Assembly: GCA_963738575.1 (NCBI GenBank)
Contig: CAVTWY010000002.1
Location: forward strand, 1,426,001 to 1,490,000
DNA from: CAVTWY01 sp963738575
GTDB lineage: Bacteria > Pseudomonadota > Gammaproteobacteria > Burkholderiales > Burkholderiaceae_C
Direction: 5' to 3'
Length of the DNA stretch: 64,000 nucleotides
The position numbers and the translations under genes are program-made. Positions 26,557 through 33,628 of this stretch are shown one piece after another. The notes under the pieces are model-generated. The model was not told the origin of the DNA, searched no databases, and was given only the letters and a program-made list of their open reading frames with translations. Position 1 is the first letter of the stretch; each line of letters opens with the position of its first letter.

Positions 26557-27723
26557 GTGGATCATCTCGAGCACTTGGCATGGCCTTTCTTCGATGCGCA
26601 GCACCGTGACCTGGCACACCGCGTGCACGCTTGGGCCAAGCTCAATGTTCCGACCATGCACCAGCAGGACGTTGATGCTGCCTGTCGTTCACTGGTCGCA
26701 GACCTCGGGCGTGATGGATGGTTGTCCCATGCCGTGGCGGGACGCGCACACGGCGGCGCGTCGGACGCCATCGACACCCGGTCGATCTGCCTGCTGCGAG
26801 AAACCTTGGCACAGTACTCAGGGTTGGCCGATTTTGCATTTGCCATGCAAGGGCTGGGATCGGGTGCGATCAGTTTGGTGGGCACGCCCCTCCAACGGGC
26901 GACCTACTTGCCACGCGTCGTGCTAGGCGAAGCCATTGCAGCATTTGCCTTGTCAGAACCCGAGGCTGGCTCGGACGTGGCCGCCATGGCGTGCGCCGCC
27001 GAGCTTCAGGGCGACACCTACGTGATCAACGGTGAAAAGACGTGGATATCCAACGGTGGCATCGCGCACTTTTACGTGGTTTTCGCGCGCACATCGACGC
27101 AAGCGAAAGGCTCGAAAGGCATCAGCGCATTCATCGTCGACGCCGACAGCGTCGGGCTCGATGTTGCCGAGCGCATTCAAGTGATGGCACCCCACCCTTT
27201 GGCGCGGCTTCGATTCCACAACGTGCGTGTCCCTGCGTCGCACCGATTGGGCGCCGAAGGTGAAGGCTTCAAGGTGGCCATGCGAACACTGGATGTTTTT
27301 CGCACGTCGGTTGCAGCTGCAGCACTGGGGTTGGCGCGCCGCGCGATGCACGAAGGTTTGCATCGCGCCCGCACCCGTAAACTGTTTGGTGGTGCGCTGG
27401 CCGATTTGCAGCTAACTCAATCCAAGCTGGCACAAATGGCAACCGCCATCGACAGTGCCGCGCTGCTGACGTACCGGGCCGCCTGGTTGCGCGATCAGGG
27501 CAAGACGGTGACGCGCGAAGCCGCCATGGCCAAGATGGTGGCGACCGAAGGCGCACAGCAGGTCATCGATGCTGCGCTTCAGTTGTGGGGCGGCATGGGC
27601 GTGGTCAGTCATCAACCCGTCGAGTCGCTCTACCGAGAGATCCGATCCCTTCGCATCTACGAAGGCGCCACCGAGGTGCAACAGCTCATCATCGCCAGGG
27701 ATCTGCTCAAGACCGCCCCCTGA
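26557..27723 (+). CDS. Acyl-CoA dehydrogenase
   Basis: FAD-dependent acyl-CoA dehydrogenase. 388 aa with the GTG at 26557, directly after the hydratase stop and about nine bases from GAGGG; an ATG at 26503 inside the hydratase gene is the alternative. Conserved segments: FALSEPEAGSDVAAM, NGEKTWISNGG, and the C-terminal IYEGATEVQQLIIAR holding the probable catalytic Glu and the FAD/CoA contacts. Last gene of the aromatic acyl-CoA operon; it may act on a ring-derived or opened CoA ester. No CoA ligase gene follows. Confidence 0.92.
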   Translation: MDHLEHLAWPFFDAQHRDLAHRVHAWAKLNVPTMHQQDVDAACRSLVADLGRDGWLSHAVAGRAHGGASDAIDTRSICLLRETLAQYSGLADFAFAMQGLGSGAISLVGTPLQRATYLPRVVLGEAIAAFALSEPEAGSDVAAMACAAELQGDTYVINGEKTWISNGGIAHFYVVFARTSTQAKGSKGISAFIVDADSVGLDVAERIQVMAPHPLARLRFHNVRVPASHRLGAEGEGFKVAMRTLDVFRTSVAAAALGLARRAMHEGLHRARTRKLFGGALADLQLTQSKLAQMATAIDSAALLTYRAAWLRDQGKTVTREAAMAKMVATEGAQQVIDAALQLWGGMGVVSHQPVESLYREIRSLRIYEGATEVQQLIIARDLLKTAP

Positions 27724-27840
27724 GCCTGCTGCCAGAACTTTTTTGTAACCGTCAGCCAAGCCGCTCCTGTGCGCAGTGAGGGGTTGCTCTCGCGCCAACG
27801 CTGCCTCCTGCATGCAAGGTTGACTCAACCAGCGTGACGG

Positions 27841-27882
27841 TTTGCCAAGCAATTGGCAAAACTTACATCTGAAACAATGTAA
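27841..27882. promoter_or_regulatory. Two adjacent inverted repeats upstream of the SGNH lipoprotein gene
   Basis: TTTGCCAA-GCAA-TTGGCAAA (27841-27860) is a perfect 8-bp inverted repeat. It is followed at once by TTACAT, eight bases, ATGTAA (27863-27882). Both lie in an AT-rich patch in an otherwise GC-rich region, about 120-165 bases before the ATG at 28005. They look like regulator-binding sites; the regulator is unknown. The first could also fold as an RNA hairpin ending the upstream operon, but no T-run follows. Confidence 0.45.
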
Positions 27883-28004
27883 CTTTGGCAATGCTCGGAA
27901 TCCCCGACTTCAGTGCCTAAAATGCAACGCAATGACGACTGTCATTCCCCTCGCGGCCGCTTGCTCAGCGGCCGTAGTTTTGAAGTGTTGGCTTAAGGTC
28001 CCTG

Positions 28005-29771
28005 ATGAATAACCAATCAAACACAAAACGTTCGGCGTCATTTGTGCTGAGTGTTTTGGCCGTGGCCGTGCTGGCTGCGTGTGGTGGCAATGACAACAAG
28101 TCAACGGCATCCAACGTTAAGGCGAGGGTTGATTCGTCCACTAAAGCCGACGGCGTCGAAAACTGGGTTTGGAGCGCCCCTGAAGGCTCGAGCATTGATT
28201 TTCCCGATGCCAACCCACGCAACATTCGCTTTGGTTCGGCAAACGCAGGATGGGTCTACATCACAACGTTCAATGCGAATCAAGGCTTCACGTGTTCAGC
28301 GGCCACGTTTGGTAGCGATCCAGCCCCCGGGCAGTGGAAGTACTGCGAGGTGCACACAATTGACGCTGTCAATTCGCCAGCGCCTGCGCCAGTGCCAACA
28401 CCCTCACCAAGCCCTGCCTCGAATCAAAGTGACGCGTGGGTCTGGGTGGCCTCTGAGACTGGCATGATTGAGCTTCCGGATGGCAACGCGCGAAATTTGC
28501 GCTTTGGCACGCCGTCCTCGGGATGGGCCTACGGCACAACGCACAGCCAGAACCAAGGCATCAGTTGCACAACCGCATGGTTTGGCCAAGATCCTGCGCC
28601 GGGTCAGTCCAAGTTTTGCGAGCTGTACGTCCCGTCATCGAGCTCTGAACCTGCACCATCGCCCCAGTTGCCTTCTGCACCACCACCTCCTCCGCCACCA
28701 CCTCCTGCACCAGCCCCCCCAGCGCCGGCTCCAGCGCCTGCACCCGCACCGGCACCGGCCGTCTCTGGCAGGATGAATCTCTTCTTCTCAGGTCACAGCC
28801 TCACCGAAGCGCCGCTGGGTGAGTACACAGCCGCTGTCGCCGCCAGCTTGGGCAAACAAACCCTCTGGAACCAGCAAATCGCTCTGGGCTCCCCCATCCG
28901 CTTTCGCACCCGTGGCTTCAGCGACACCGACCCCTCCTGGGCCGGCTACAGCCAGGGCATCAACCGCGACGGCGCCAGCATGAACTTCTTGGCCGAGCTG
29001 CGTAACCCTCAAACCCTCAACGGCCAGCGCTACGACGCCCTCATCGTCACCGAGCGCCACGACCTCCCCCTCGAGTGGGAAGGCGGCGTCAAGTACGCCC
29101 GACACATGCACGAGCGCCTCATCGAAGGCAACCCCCAGGCCACCTCTTACATCTACCATGCCTGGCAGGGCATTCGCGACAAGTCCAACCCAGCCCCTTG
29201 GATCGCCCACGAGCGCGCTGCTGCCACCGTGTGGCAGTGCATGGCCTCGCGCATCAACACCTCCTTGGCCCACGAAGGCCGCAGTGACCGCGTGCACTAC
29301 ATGCCTGCGGGCCTGGCGCTGGCTTATCTTGTCGAGCGCGCCACCCAGGGCTATGTCGACGGCATCACGGCGGGCTCCCCCGCCGAGACGCTCAACCGCC
29401 TCTTCCGCGACGACGTGCACCTCAACACCGGCCTGGGCGTCTACTACATGAGCCTGGTCACCTATGCGTCGGTCTACCGCAACGCACCGTCAGGCGCTTG
29501 GGCCCCGGCCGGTGTCTCGGCCACCCAGGCTCGATCACTGCAAGAAGTCGCCTGGGCCGCTGTCTCGTCCTACTACAACAACCCCGTTCAGCCCGACCTC
29601 AACACCTGCCAGGCCATCATGCGCAATGACTTCTGCGCACGCATCGCCTACTACACCAACAACGCACAAAACATCAACTACTGCGTTTCCACCTTCGGCA
29701 AAGCCTCGAACGAAAATCCGTTCTACTTCAGCCCCGCTGTCGACAACTCCTACTGGGCTCCCGCACCGTAA
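28005..29771 (+). CDS. SGNH-hydrolase-like lipoprotein with two N-terminal repeat modules
   Basis: 588 aa. Lipobox LAAC gives a lipidated Cys26. Two copies of a module of about 63 residues follow (54-116 and 145-207). Each has Trp-Val-Trp, an RFG motif, two Cys and the end signature FGxDPAPGQxKxCE. They resemble a small Cys-containing module found in secreted polysaccharide-active proteins (FGDPxPGxxKxC pattern). A Pro/Ala-rich linker (about 218-252) leads to a C-terminal domain with FFSGHSLTE (probable nucleophile Ser265) and FRDDVHLN (Asp469, His472), matching SGNH/GDSL blocks I and V. Likely a cell-surface esterase; substrate inferred to be a polysaccharide or its acyl groups. Codon use changes sharply after the linker. 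Confidence 0.7.
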   Translation: MNNQSNTKRSASFVLSVLAVAVLAACGGNDNKSTASNVKARVDSSTKADGVENWVWSAPEGSSIDFPDANPRNIRFGSANAGWVYITTFNANQGFTCSAATFGSDPAPGQWKYCEVHTIDAVNSPAPAPVPTPSPSPASNQSDAWVWVASETGMIELPDGNARNLRFGTPSSGWAYGTTHSQNQGISCTTAWFGQDPAPGQSKFCELYVPSSSSEPAPSPQLPSAPPPPPPPPPAPAPPAPAPAPAPAPAPAVSGRMNLFFSGHSLTEAPLGEYTAAVAASLGKQTLWNQQIALGSPIRFRTRGFSDTDPSWAGYSQGINRDGASMNFLAELRNPQTLNGQRYDALIVTERHDLPLEWEGGVKYARHMHERLIEGNPQATSYIYHAWQGIRDKSNPAPWIAHERAAATVWQCMASRINTSLAHEGRSDRVHYMPAGLALAYLVERATQGYVDGITAGSPAETLNRLFRDDVHLNTGLGVYYMSLVTYASVYRNAPSGAWAPAGVSATQARSLQEVAWAAVSSYYNNPVQPDLNTCQAIMRNDFCARIAYYTNNAQNINYCVSTFGKASNENPFYFSPAVDNSYWAPAP

Positions 29772-29824
29772 AAAAGACTGCGTCAACGTCGAGCCGCCAT
29801 GTTCGGCACCGACAGTGCATGAAA

Positions 29825-29868
29825 AACGGCTGAGCACGCCATGCGTGATCAGCCGTTGCTCTTCTTTC
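29825..29868. terminator. Bidirectional terminator hairpin
   Basis: Perfect 9-bp arms AACGGCTGA (29825-29833) and TCAGCCGTT (29849-29857), with a further CACGC/GCGTG pairing inside. On the forward strand a CTCTTCTTT tract follows; on the reverse strand five T residues follow. It lies between the convergent SGNH lipoprotein and MaoC-like genes and can serve both. Confidence 0.75.
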
Positions 29869-29924
29869 ATGTTCAAAACCGATTGCGGGCGCTGACGCGC
29901 TCGCTCTAAGCGCTGCCGCAGATC

Positions 29925-30377
29925 TTAGGTGTACTGCCGAACCAACCACTGCGACACGGTCGCAGGTCGATCGCCACCTTCAATCTCGACGGTCACATCC
30001 AACCTGAGCTTGGCCCCGCCGTCCACCGCTTCGTAGCTTCCCAAAACGAAGTGACCGCGAACGCGGCTGTTGACGCGGACGGGCGAAGTCATGCGCACCC
30101 GATCGAAGCCTGCATTGACACCCATGCGAACGTCGGCAATCCGAAACGCCGAAATCACAAAAGCAGAGTGAAGTGACAGCGTCAAGAACCCGTGTGCAAT
30201 CGGTGCCCCAAACGGCCCCTGGGCAGCACGGATCGGGTCGACGTGAATCCACTGCGGATCGCACGTTGTTTCGGCAAACGCGTCGATCATGCGCTGATCC
30301 ACCACCATCCAAGCACTGGTGCCCAATGGTTGCCCCACCAGCCCAGACAAGTCAGCAAGCTTTGCAAAGATTTTCAC
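29925..30377 (-). CDS. MaoC-like dehydratase / (R)-specific enoyl-CoA hydratase
   Basis: Hot-dog-fold hydratase acting on enoyl-CoA or a related thioester. 150 aa with the GTG at 30377, which has GAGGG seven bases upstream; an ATG at 30422 would add 15 residues unlike the family. The hydratase-2 motif is seen as CDPQWIHVDPIRAA (Asp and His catalytic pair) followed by GAPIAHGFLTLSL. Transcribed alone. Substrate unknown. Confidence 0.88.
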   Translation of the reverse strand: MKIFAKLADLSGLVGQPLGTSAWMVVDQRMIDAFAETTCDPQWIHVDPIRAAQGPFGAPIAHGFLTLSLHSAFVISAFRIADVRMGVNAGFDRVRMTSPVRVNSRVRGHFVLGSYEAVDGGAKLRLDVTVEIEGGDRPATVSQWLVRQYT

Positions 30378-30482
30378 ACGTACACCCTCAACACTGGCCA
30401 CGATCGAATGTCCAGGTCTCAAAATCTAACGCGGTTTTTGAGTGCCATGCATCAGGCCATCGCGCGACCTGGGACCTGCAAT

Positions 30483-31100
30483 CTACGCACCCACCCATTC
30501 TAGAATTTTGTCCCACTGCGGAAGGTCGCGCTCAACGCGGCTGGGCGCCACGTCCCACAAGGTTAGCCCCCGCGCCGCCAACTGCACGTAGTTTTGCGTG
30601 TCACGGAGCATGCCCAGCACAGGCAACCCCAGTTCACCTAAAAACGTCTTGAGATGATCGGCAGACAGGGTGACTTCACGCACCCGCATGCCAACCAACC
30701 CGATGCGCACGTGAGGCGCTCGTTTGAGCGTGGCGAGTTCGCGCACAAACGTGTGGGTGGCCTGGATGTCAAACAGGCTCGGCTGCAGGGGTACCAGAAT
30801 CATGTCGGCGTGGCGCGCCACGTCAACCAAGTCCTTGCCATGCAGCCCGGCTGGTGTGTCGAGCACGATATGCGACACGCCTTTGGGTGGCCTGGCCACA
30901 TCATCTTTGCCCACGTCCCAGCCCTGGATGCCGGGCAAATTGGCAGGACGAACGTTCAACCAAGCGCGAGTTGATTGTTGGCGATCAATATCCCCAAGCA
31001 TCACCGAGCGACCGTGGCGCGCAAGCGCGCCCGCCAAATTCGTCGAAATCGTGCTTTTACCAACACCCCCTTTGGGATTGGCGACAACGATCACTGGCAT
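30483..31100 (-). CDS. Orphan ParA-family ATPase
   Basis: Deviant-Walker ATPase of the ParA/MinD superfamily. 205 aa. PKGGVGKST at residues 9-17 is the deviant Walker A with its signature lysine; GDIDRQQS and IVLDTPAG are the other nucleotide motifs. AGGAGAA precedes the ATG. There is no ParB gene or cluster of parS-like sites nearby, and the protein lacks the N-terminal DNA-binding domain of plasmid ParA. Orphan ParAs of this size often place protein assemblies inside the cell. Cargo unknown. Confidence 0.88.
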   Translation of the reverse strand: MPVIVVANPKGGVGKSTISTNLAGALARHGRSVMLGDIDRQQSTRAWLNVRPANLPGIQGWDVGKDDVARPPKGVSHIVLDTPAGLHGKDLVDVARHADMILVPLQPSLFDIQATHTFVRELATLKRAPHVRIGLVGMRVREVTLSADHLKTFLGELGLPVLGMLRDTQNYVQLAARGLTLWDVAPSRVERDLPQWDKILEWVGA

Positions 31101-31219
31101 GGCTCTTCTCCTCGGCTGGTCAGAATTGTTGCCGCGATGTTAGCGGAGACTTCGCTGACCGCGCGCCGGAGGAATCACCGCTTGAACTGCCCCTCGTTTT
31201 GAGGCAGCTCACAGAGGCT

Positions 31220-31957
31220 TCAGAAGGCGTCTAAAACCAGTTTGAGTCCAGTCACCAACATGCCCAGGTCGGCAATGGCATAAAAGCGATCGGCTTTGAC
31301 GCGACGGGTAAGCCAAATGCCGCCCCAGACGCTCAACGGTGCTAGCGGCATCAACACAGCAGCTGTCACCAGATTCTTGACATCAAACAACCCCAAGGCA
31401 GCATAAGGAACCCACTTTGCCATGTTGACAAACGCAAACAGCACCGCCATCGTCGCCGTCAAAGTGACCGGCGCCATGCGCAGCGGTAGAACATAGGCCA
31501 TGATCGGCGGGCCACCGGCATGCGACACAAAACTGGTGAAACCCGACAACGTTGCCATGGCCCGCCCCCACCAGCGCCCGTGTTGCAGGCGGGGCAGGGT
31601 CAATTTCAAACGGCGCTGAGCCAGAAAAAGCAGCGTTATCACGCCTACCAACCCAGAAACAGTCTTGGGCGAAAGGTATCGAAAGAGCAAAGCGCCCAGG
31701 ACGACGCCTAACAAGGCAGCGGGCAACAACAAACGCAGCAGTGAAGGGTCACGCTCTCGCCAGAGTTTTTGAACCCCCGTCGCGTCCATCACCATCAACA
31801 ACGGCAACATGATGGCCACGGCCTGCGGCACCGGAATGGTGAGCGCCATCAGGGGCGTGGCCATCGAACCAAAGCCCAACAGAAACCCGCTCTTGGACAA
31901 TCCAAGCAGCACCACAGCGGGAATCGCAAACAGGTAAAAGTAGGGGTCGGTGATCAA
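31220..31957 (-). CDS. Sulfite exporter TauE/SafE family permease
   Basis: 245 aa membrane protein with about seven to eight helices. The family pattern is seen in LGLSKSGFLLGFGSMATPLMAL at the N-terminus and in the second repeat FTSFVSHAGGPPIMAYVLP. Starts at a TTG (31957), because no in-frame ATG or GTG lies upstream before non-homologous sequence; the next ATG would remove the first helix. Members move sulfite, sulfoacetate or other organosulfur anions. Nothing nearby shows the substrate. Confidence 0.85.
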   Translation of the reverse strand: MITDPYFYLFAIPAVVLLGLSKSGFLLGFGSMATPLMALTIPVPQAVAIMLPLLMVMDATGVQKLWRERDPSLLRLLLPAALLGVVLGALLFRYLSPKTVSGLVGVITLLFLAQRRLKLTLPRLQHGRWWGRAMATLSGFTSFVSHAGGPPIMAYVLPLRMAPVTLTATMAVLFAFVNMAKWVPYAALGLFDVKNLVTAAVLMPLAPLSVWGGIWLTRRVKADRFYAIADLGMLVTGLKLVLDAF

Positions 31958-32042
31958 GCCTCGATTGTCGCCTCTGCACCAACATCAAGGCACCAGCCAC
32001 GCGCCCCTAAACTAACGTTCCATAGAACGCAGCCGTTGCACC

Positions 32043-32477
32043 ATGTTTCACCAACCCTCTCAACACGAAGTACGTCAGTTCTTTTGCGAAACGCAGCGAC
32101 GCTTGCGCGACAGGTTGCCACTGGAGTCGATGCAGGCCATTGCCGCCCCTTGGATCGAGGCGCACCCCGAATACCACCACGACCTCATTGACTTGGACGC
32201 AGCATTGGCCGCCAGCTACACGGTGGACGATGGCCGCACCAACCCCTTCTTGCATCTGAGCATGCACATGACCATCACCGAGCAGCACAGCGTTGACCAA
32301 CCCCATGGTGTGCGCGCGGCCCTCGATACGCTGGCGGCACGGCTCGGGTCCATGCACGACGCACACCACGTGGCCATGGAAGCCCTGGGCAACATGATTT
32401 GGACGTCTCAACGCAGCGGCCTCCCGCCCGACGGCGAAGCCTACATGGCCGATTTGAGGCGCCGCGCCAGCCGTTAG
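32043..32477 (+). CDS. DUF1841 family protein
   Basis: 144 aa soluble protein. The family pattern is clear: FFCETQRR at the start, a HPEYH segment, and NPFLHLSMHMTITEQHSVDQPHG, which is rich in His and invariant in DUF1841. The C-terminal part has the H-A-MEALGNMIW motif. Function of the family is unknown. Divergent from the TauE-like gene with an 85-bp shared promoter region. Confidence 0.88.
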   Translation: MFHQPSQHEVRQFFCETQRRLRDRLPLESMQAIAAPWIEAHPEYHHDLIDLDAALAASYTVDDGRTNPFLHLSMHMTITEQHSVDQPHGVRAALDTLAARLGSMHDAHHVAMEALGNMIWTSQRSGLPPDGEAYMADLRRRASR

Positions 32478-32534
32478 CAAAGCACTCGGACTATTGCTCA
32501 AGCAAAGGCAGCTTTTCTGCAAGCACTGTCCCGT

Positions 32535-33390
32535 TCAGCGCTTGATCGTCACCCACTGCGCTTCAAACCAACTGTCAGCGCGGTGCACCACGTCCACATT
32601 GCTGCGGGCAGCCCATGGAATCACCTGCCGATGCAACGGAAGCACGGCAATGCTGTTCTTGTACTCCGCCAACGCCGCCTTCACGATCGCCTCCCGCTGC
32701 TTGGGATCGGCCTCGACACTCGACTGCGCCGCCAGGGCATCGGCCTTGTCATTCTTGGTGTTGCCATAGTTGTAAAAACCCACGCCCTTTTCTGCACGGT
32801 TTCGCAGCACCGGCGTCAAAGTCGTTTCGGCGTCCGTCACCGCGCCACCCCAACCCAGCATGTACAAACTGGTGTCAAGCTTCTCGAGCTTGGGGAAGTA
32901 GGTGGCACGCGGCATCGCATTGACACGCACTTTCACCTTCAACTGCGCCCACATGCCCGCCAACGCAATGCAAATCTCTTCGTCGTTGATGTAGCGGTTG
33001 TTGGGGCAATCAAGCGTGACTTCAAACCCGTCGCCATAGCCCGCCTCAGCCATCAAAGCTTTGGCCTTGTTCAAGTCGAACGGAAAACGCTTTTCTAGCT
33101 CAGCGTCGTTGTACGCGCCCATGGGCGACGGTGTCATGCCGCCGGTGGGAAAGCTCTGGTCGTTCATCAACTTGCGCTTCATCGTCTCGATGTCGATGGC
33201 GTGGTACAGCGCTTGGCGCACCTTCAAGTCTTTGAAGGGGTTTTTGCCTTTGACACTGCTGTAGAGCAATTCATCCCGGCCTTGGTCCATGCCGATGAAC
33301 ACCACCCGATTTTCAGCGCCGTCGATCACCTTGACGCCTTGGGTACTGCGCAACCGGGCGATGTCACGTGGTGCGGGATCAGGCCAGAAA
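32535..33390 (-). pseudogene. 3' remnant of a peptide/nickel ABC transporter substrate-binding protein gene (SBP family 5)
   Basis: About 285 codons match the C-terminal half of family 5 binding proteins (DppA/OppA-like, normally about 500-550 aa): GRDELLYSSVKGKNPFKDL, VRQALYHAIDI, GGMTPSPMGAYN and the late hydrophobic strands up to WVTIKR. The N-terminal lobe and signal peptide are missing. The homologous part begins at about 33390, next to the stop codon of the copper-chaperone gene; upstream codons in this frame are only the antisense of that gene. A receptor lacking one lobe and export should not work, so I call it a remnant of a deletion or rearrangement. No permease or ATPase genes accompany it. 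Confidence 0.75.
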
Positions 33391-33393
33391 GCC

Positions 33394-33588
33394 CTAAAGC
33401 GCCGCCGGATAACCTTCGATCGCCAAGGCTTGCACGAGGCGTTCACGCGCCAAGGGCGTCTCGATTCGAACGGTATGCGTGCCCAGATCACACTGGACCT
33501 GGGCCTTGGGATCTAGCTTTTGCACCGTTTGGGTGACTGACTGGACACAATGACCGCAAGTCATGTCAGGTAGTTTGAGTTCGATCAT
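33394..33588 (-). CDS. Heavy-metal-associated (CopZ-like) copper chaperone
   Basis: 64 aa single HMA domain. The metal-binding motif is MTCGHC at residues 9-14, in a beta-alpha-beta-beta-alpha-beta pattern (MIELKLPD, VQSVTQTVQKL, VQCDLGTHTVRIET). Divergent from the copper ATPase gene with 40 bp between the start codons, so it probably hands Cu(I) to that pump. Its 3' end abuts the binding-protein remnant. Confidence 0.88.
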   Translation of the reverse strand: MIELKLPDMTCGHCVQSVTQTVQKLDPKAQVQCDLGTHTVRIETPLARERLVQALAIEGYPAAL

Positions 33589-33628
33589 GGCGGGTACTTT
33601 TGGGGTGTGGACAATAGTCTGACTTTAA

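Noticed and set aside
28680..28760. CCT/GCA-rich repeat as a nucleotide repeat array or CRISPR-like element
   Set aside because: It encodes the Pro/Ala linker of the lipoprotein in frame; there are no spacers or fixed repeat units.
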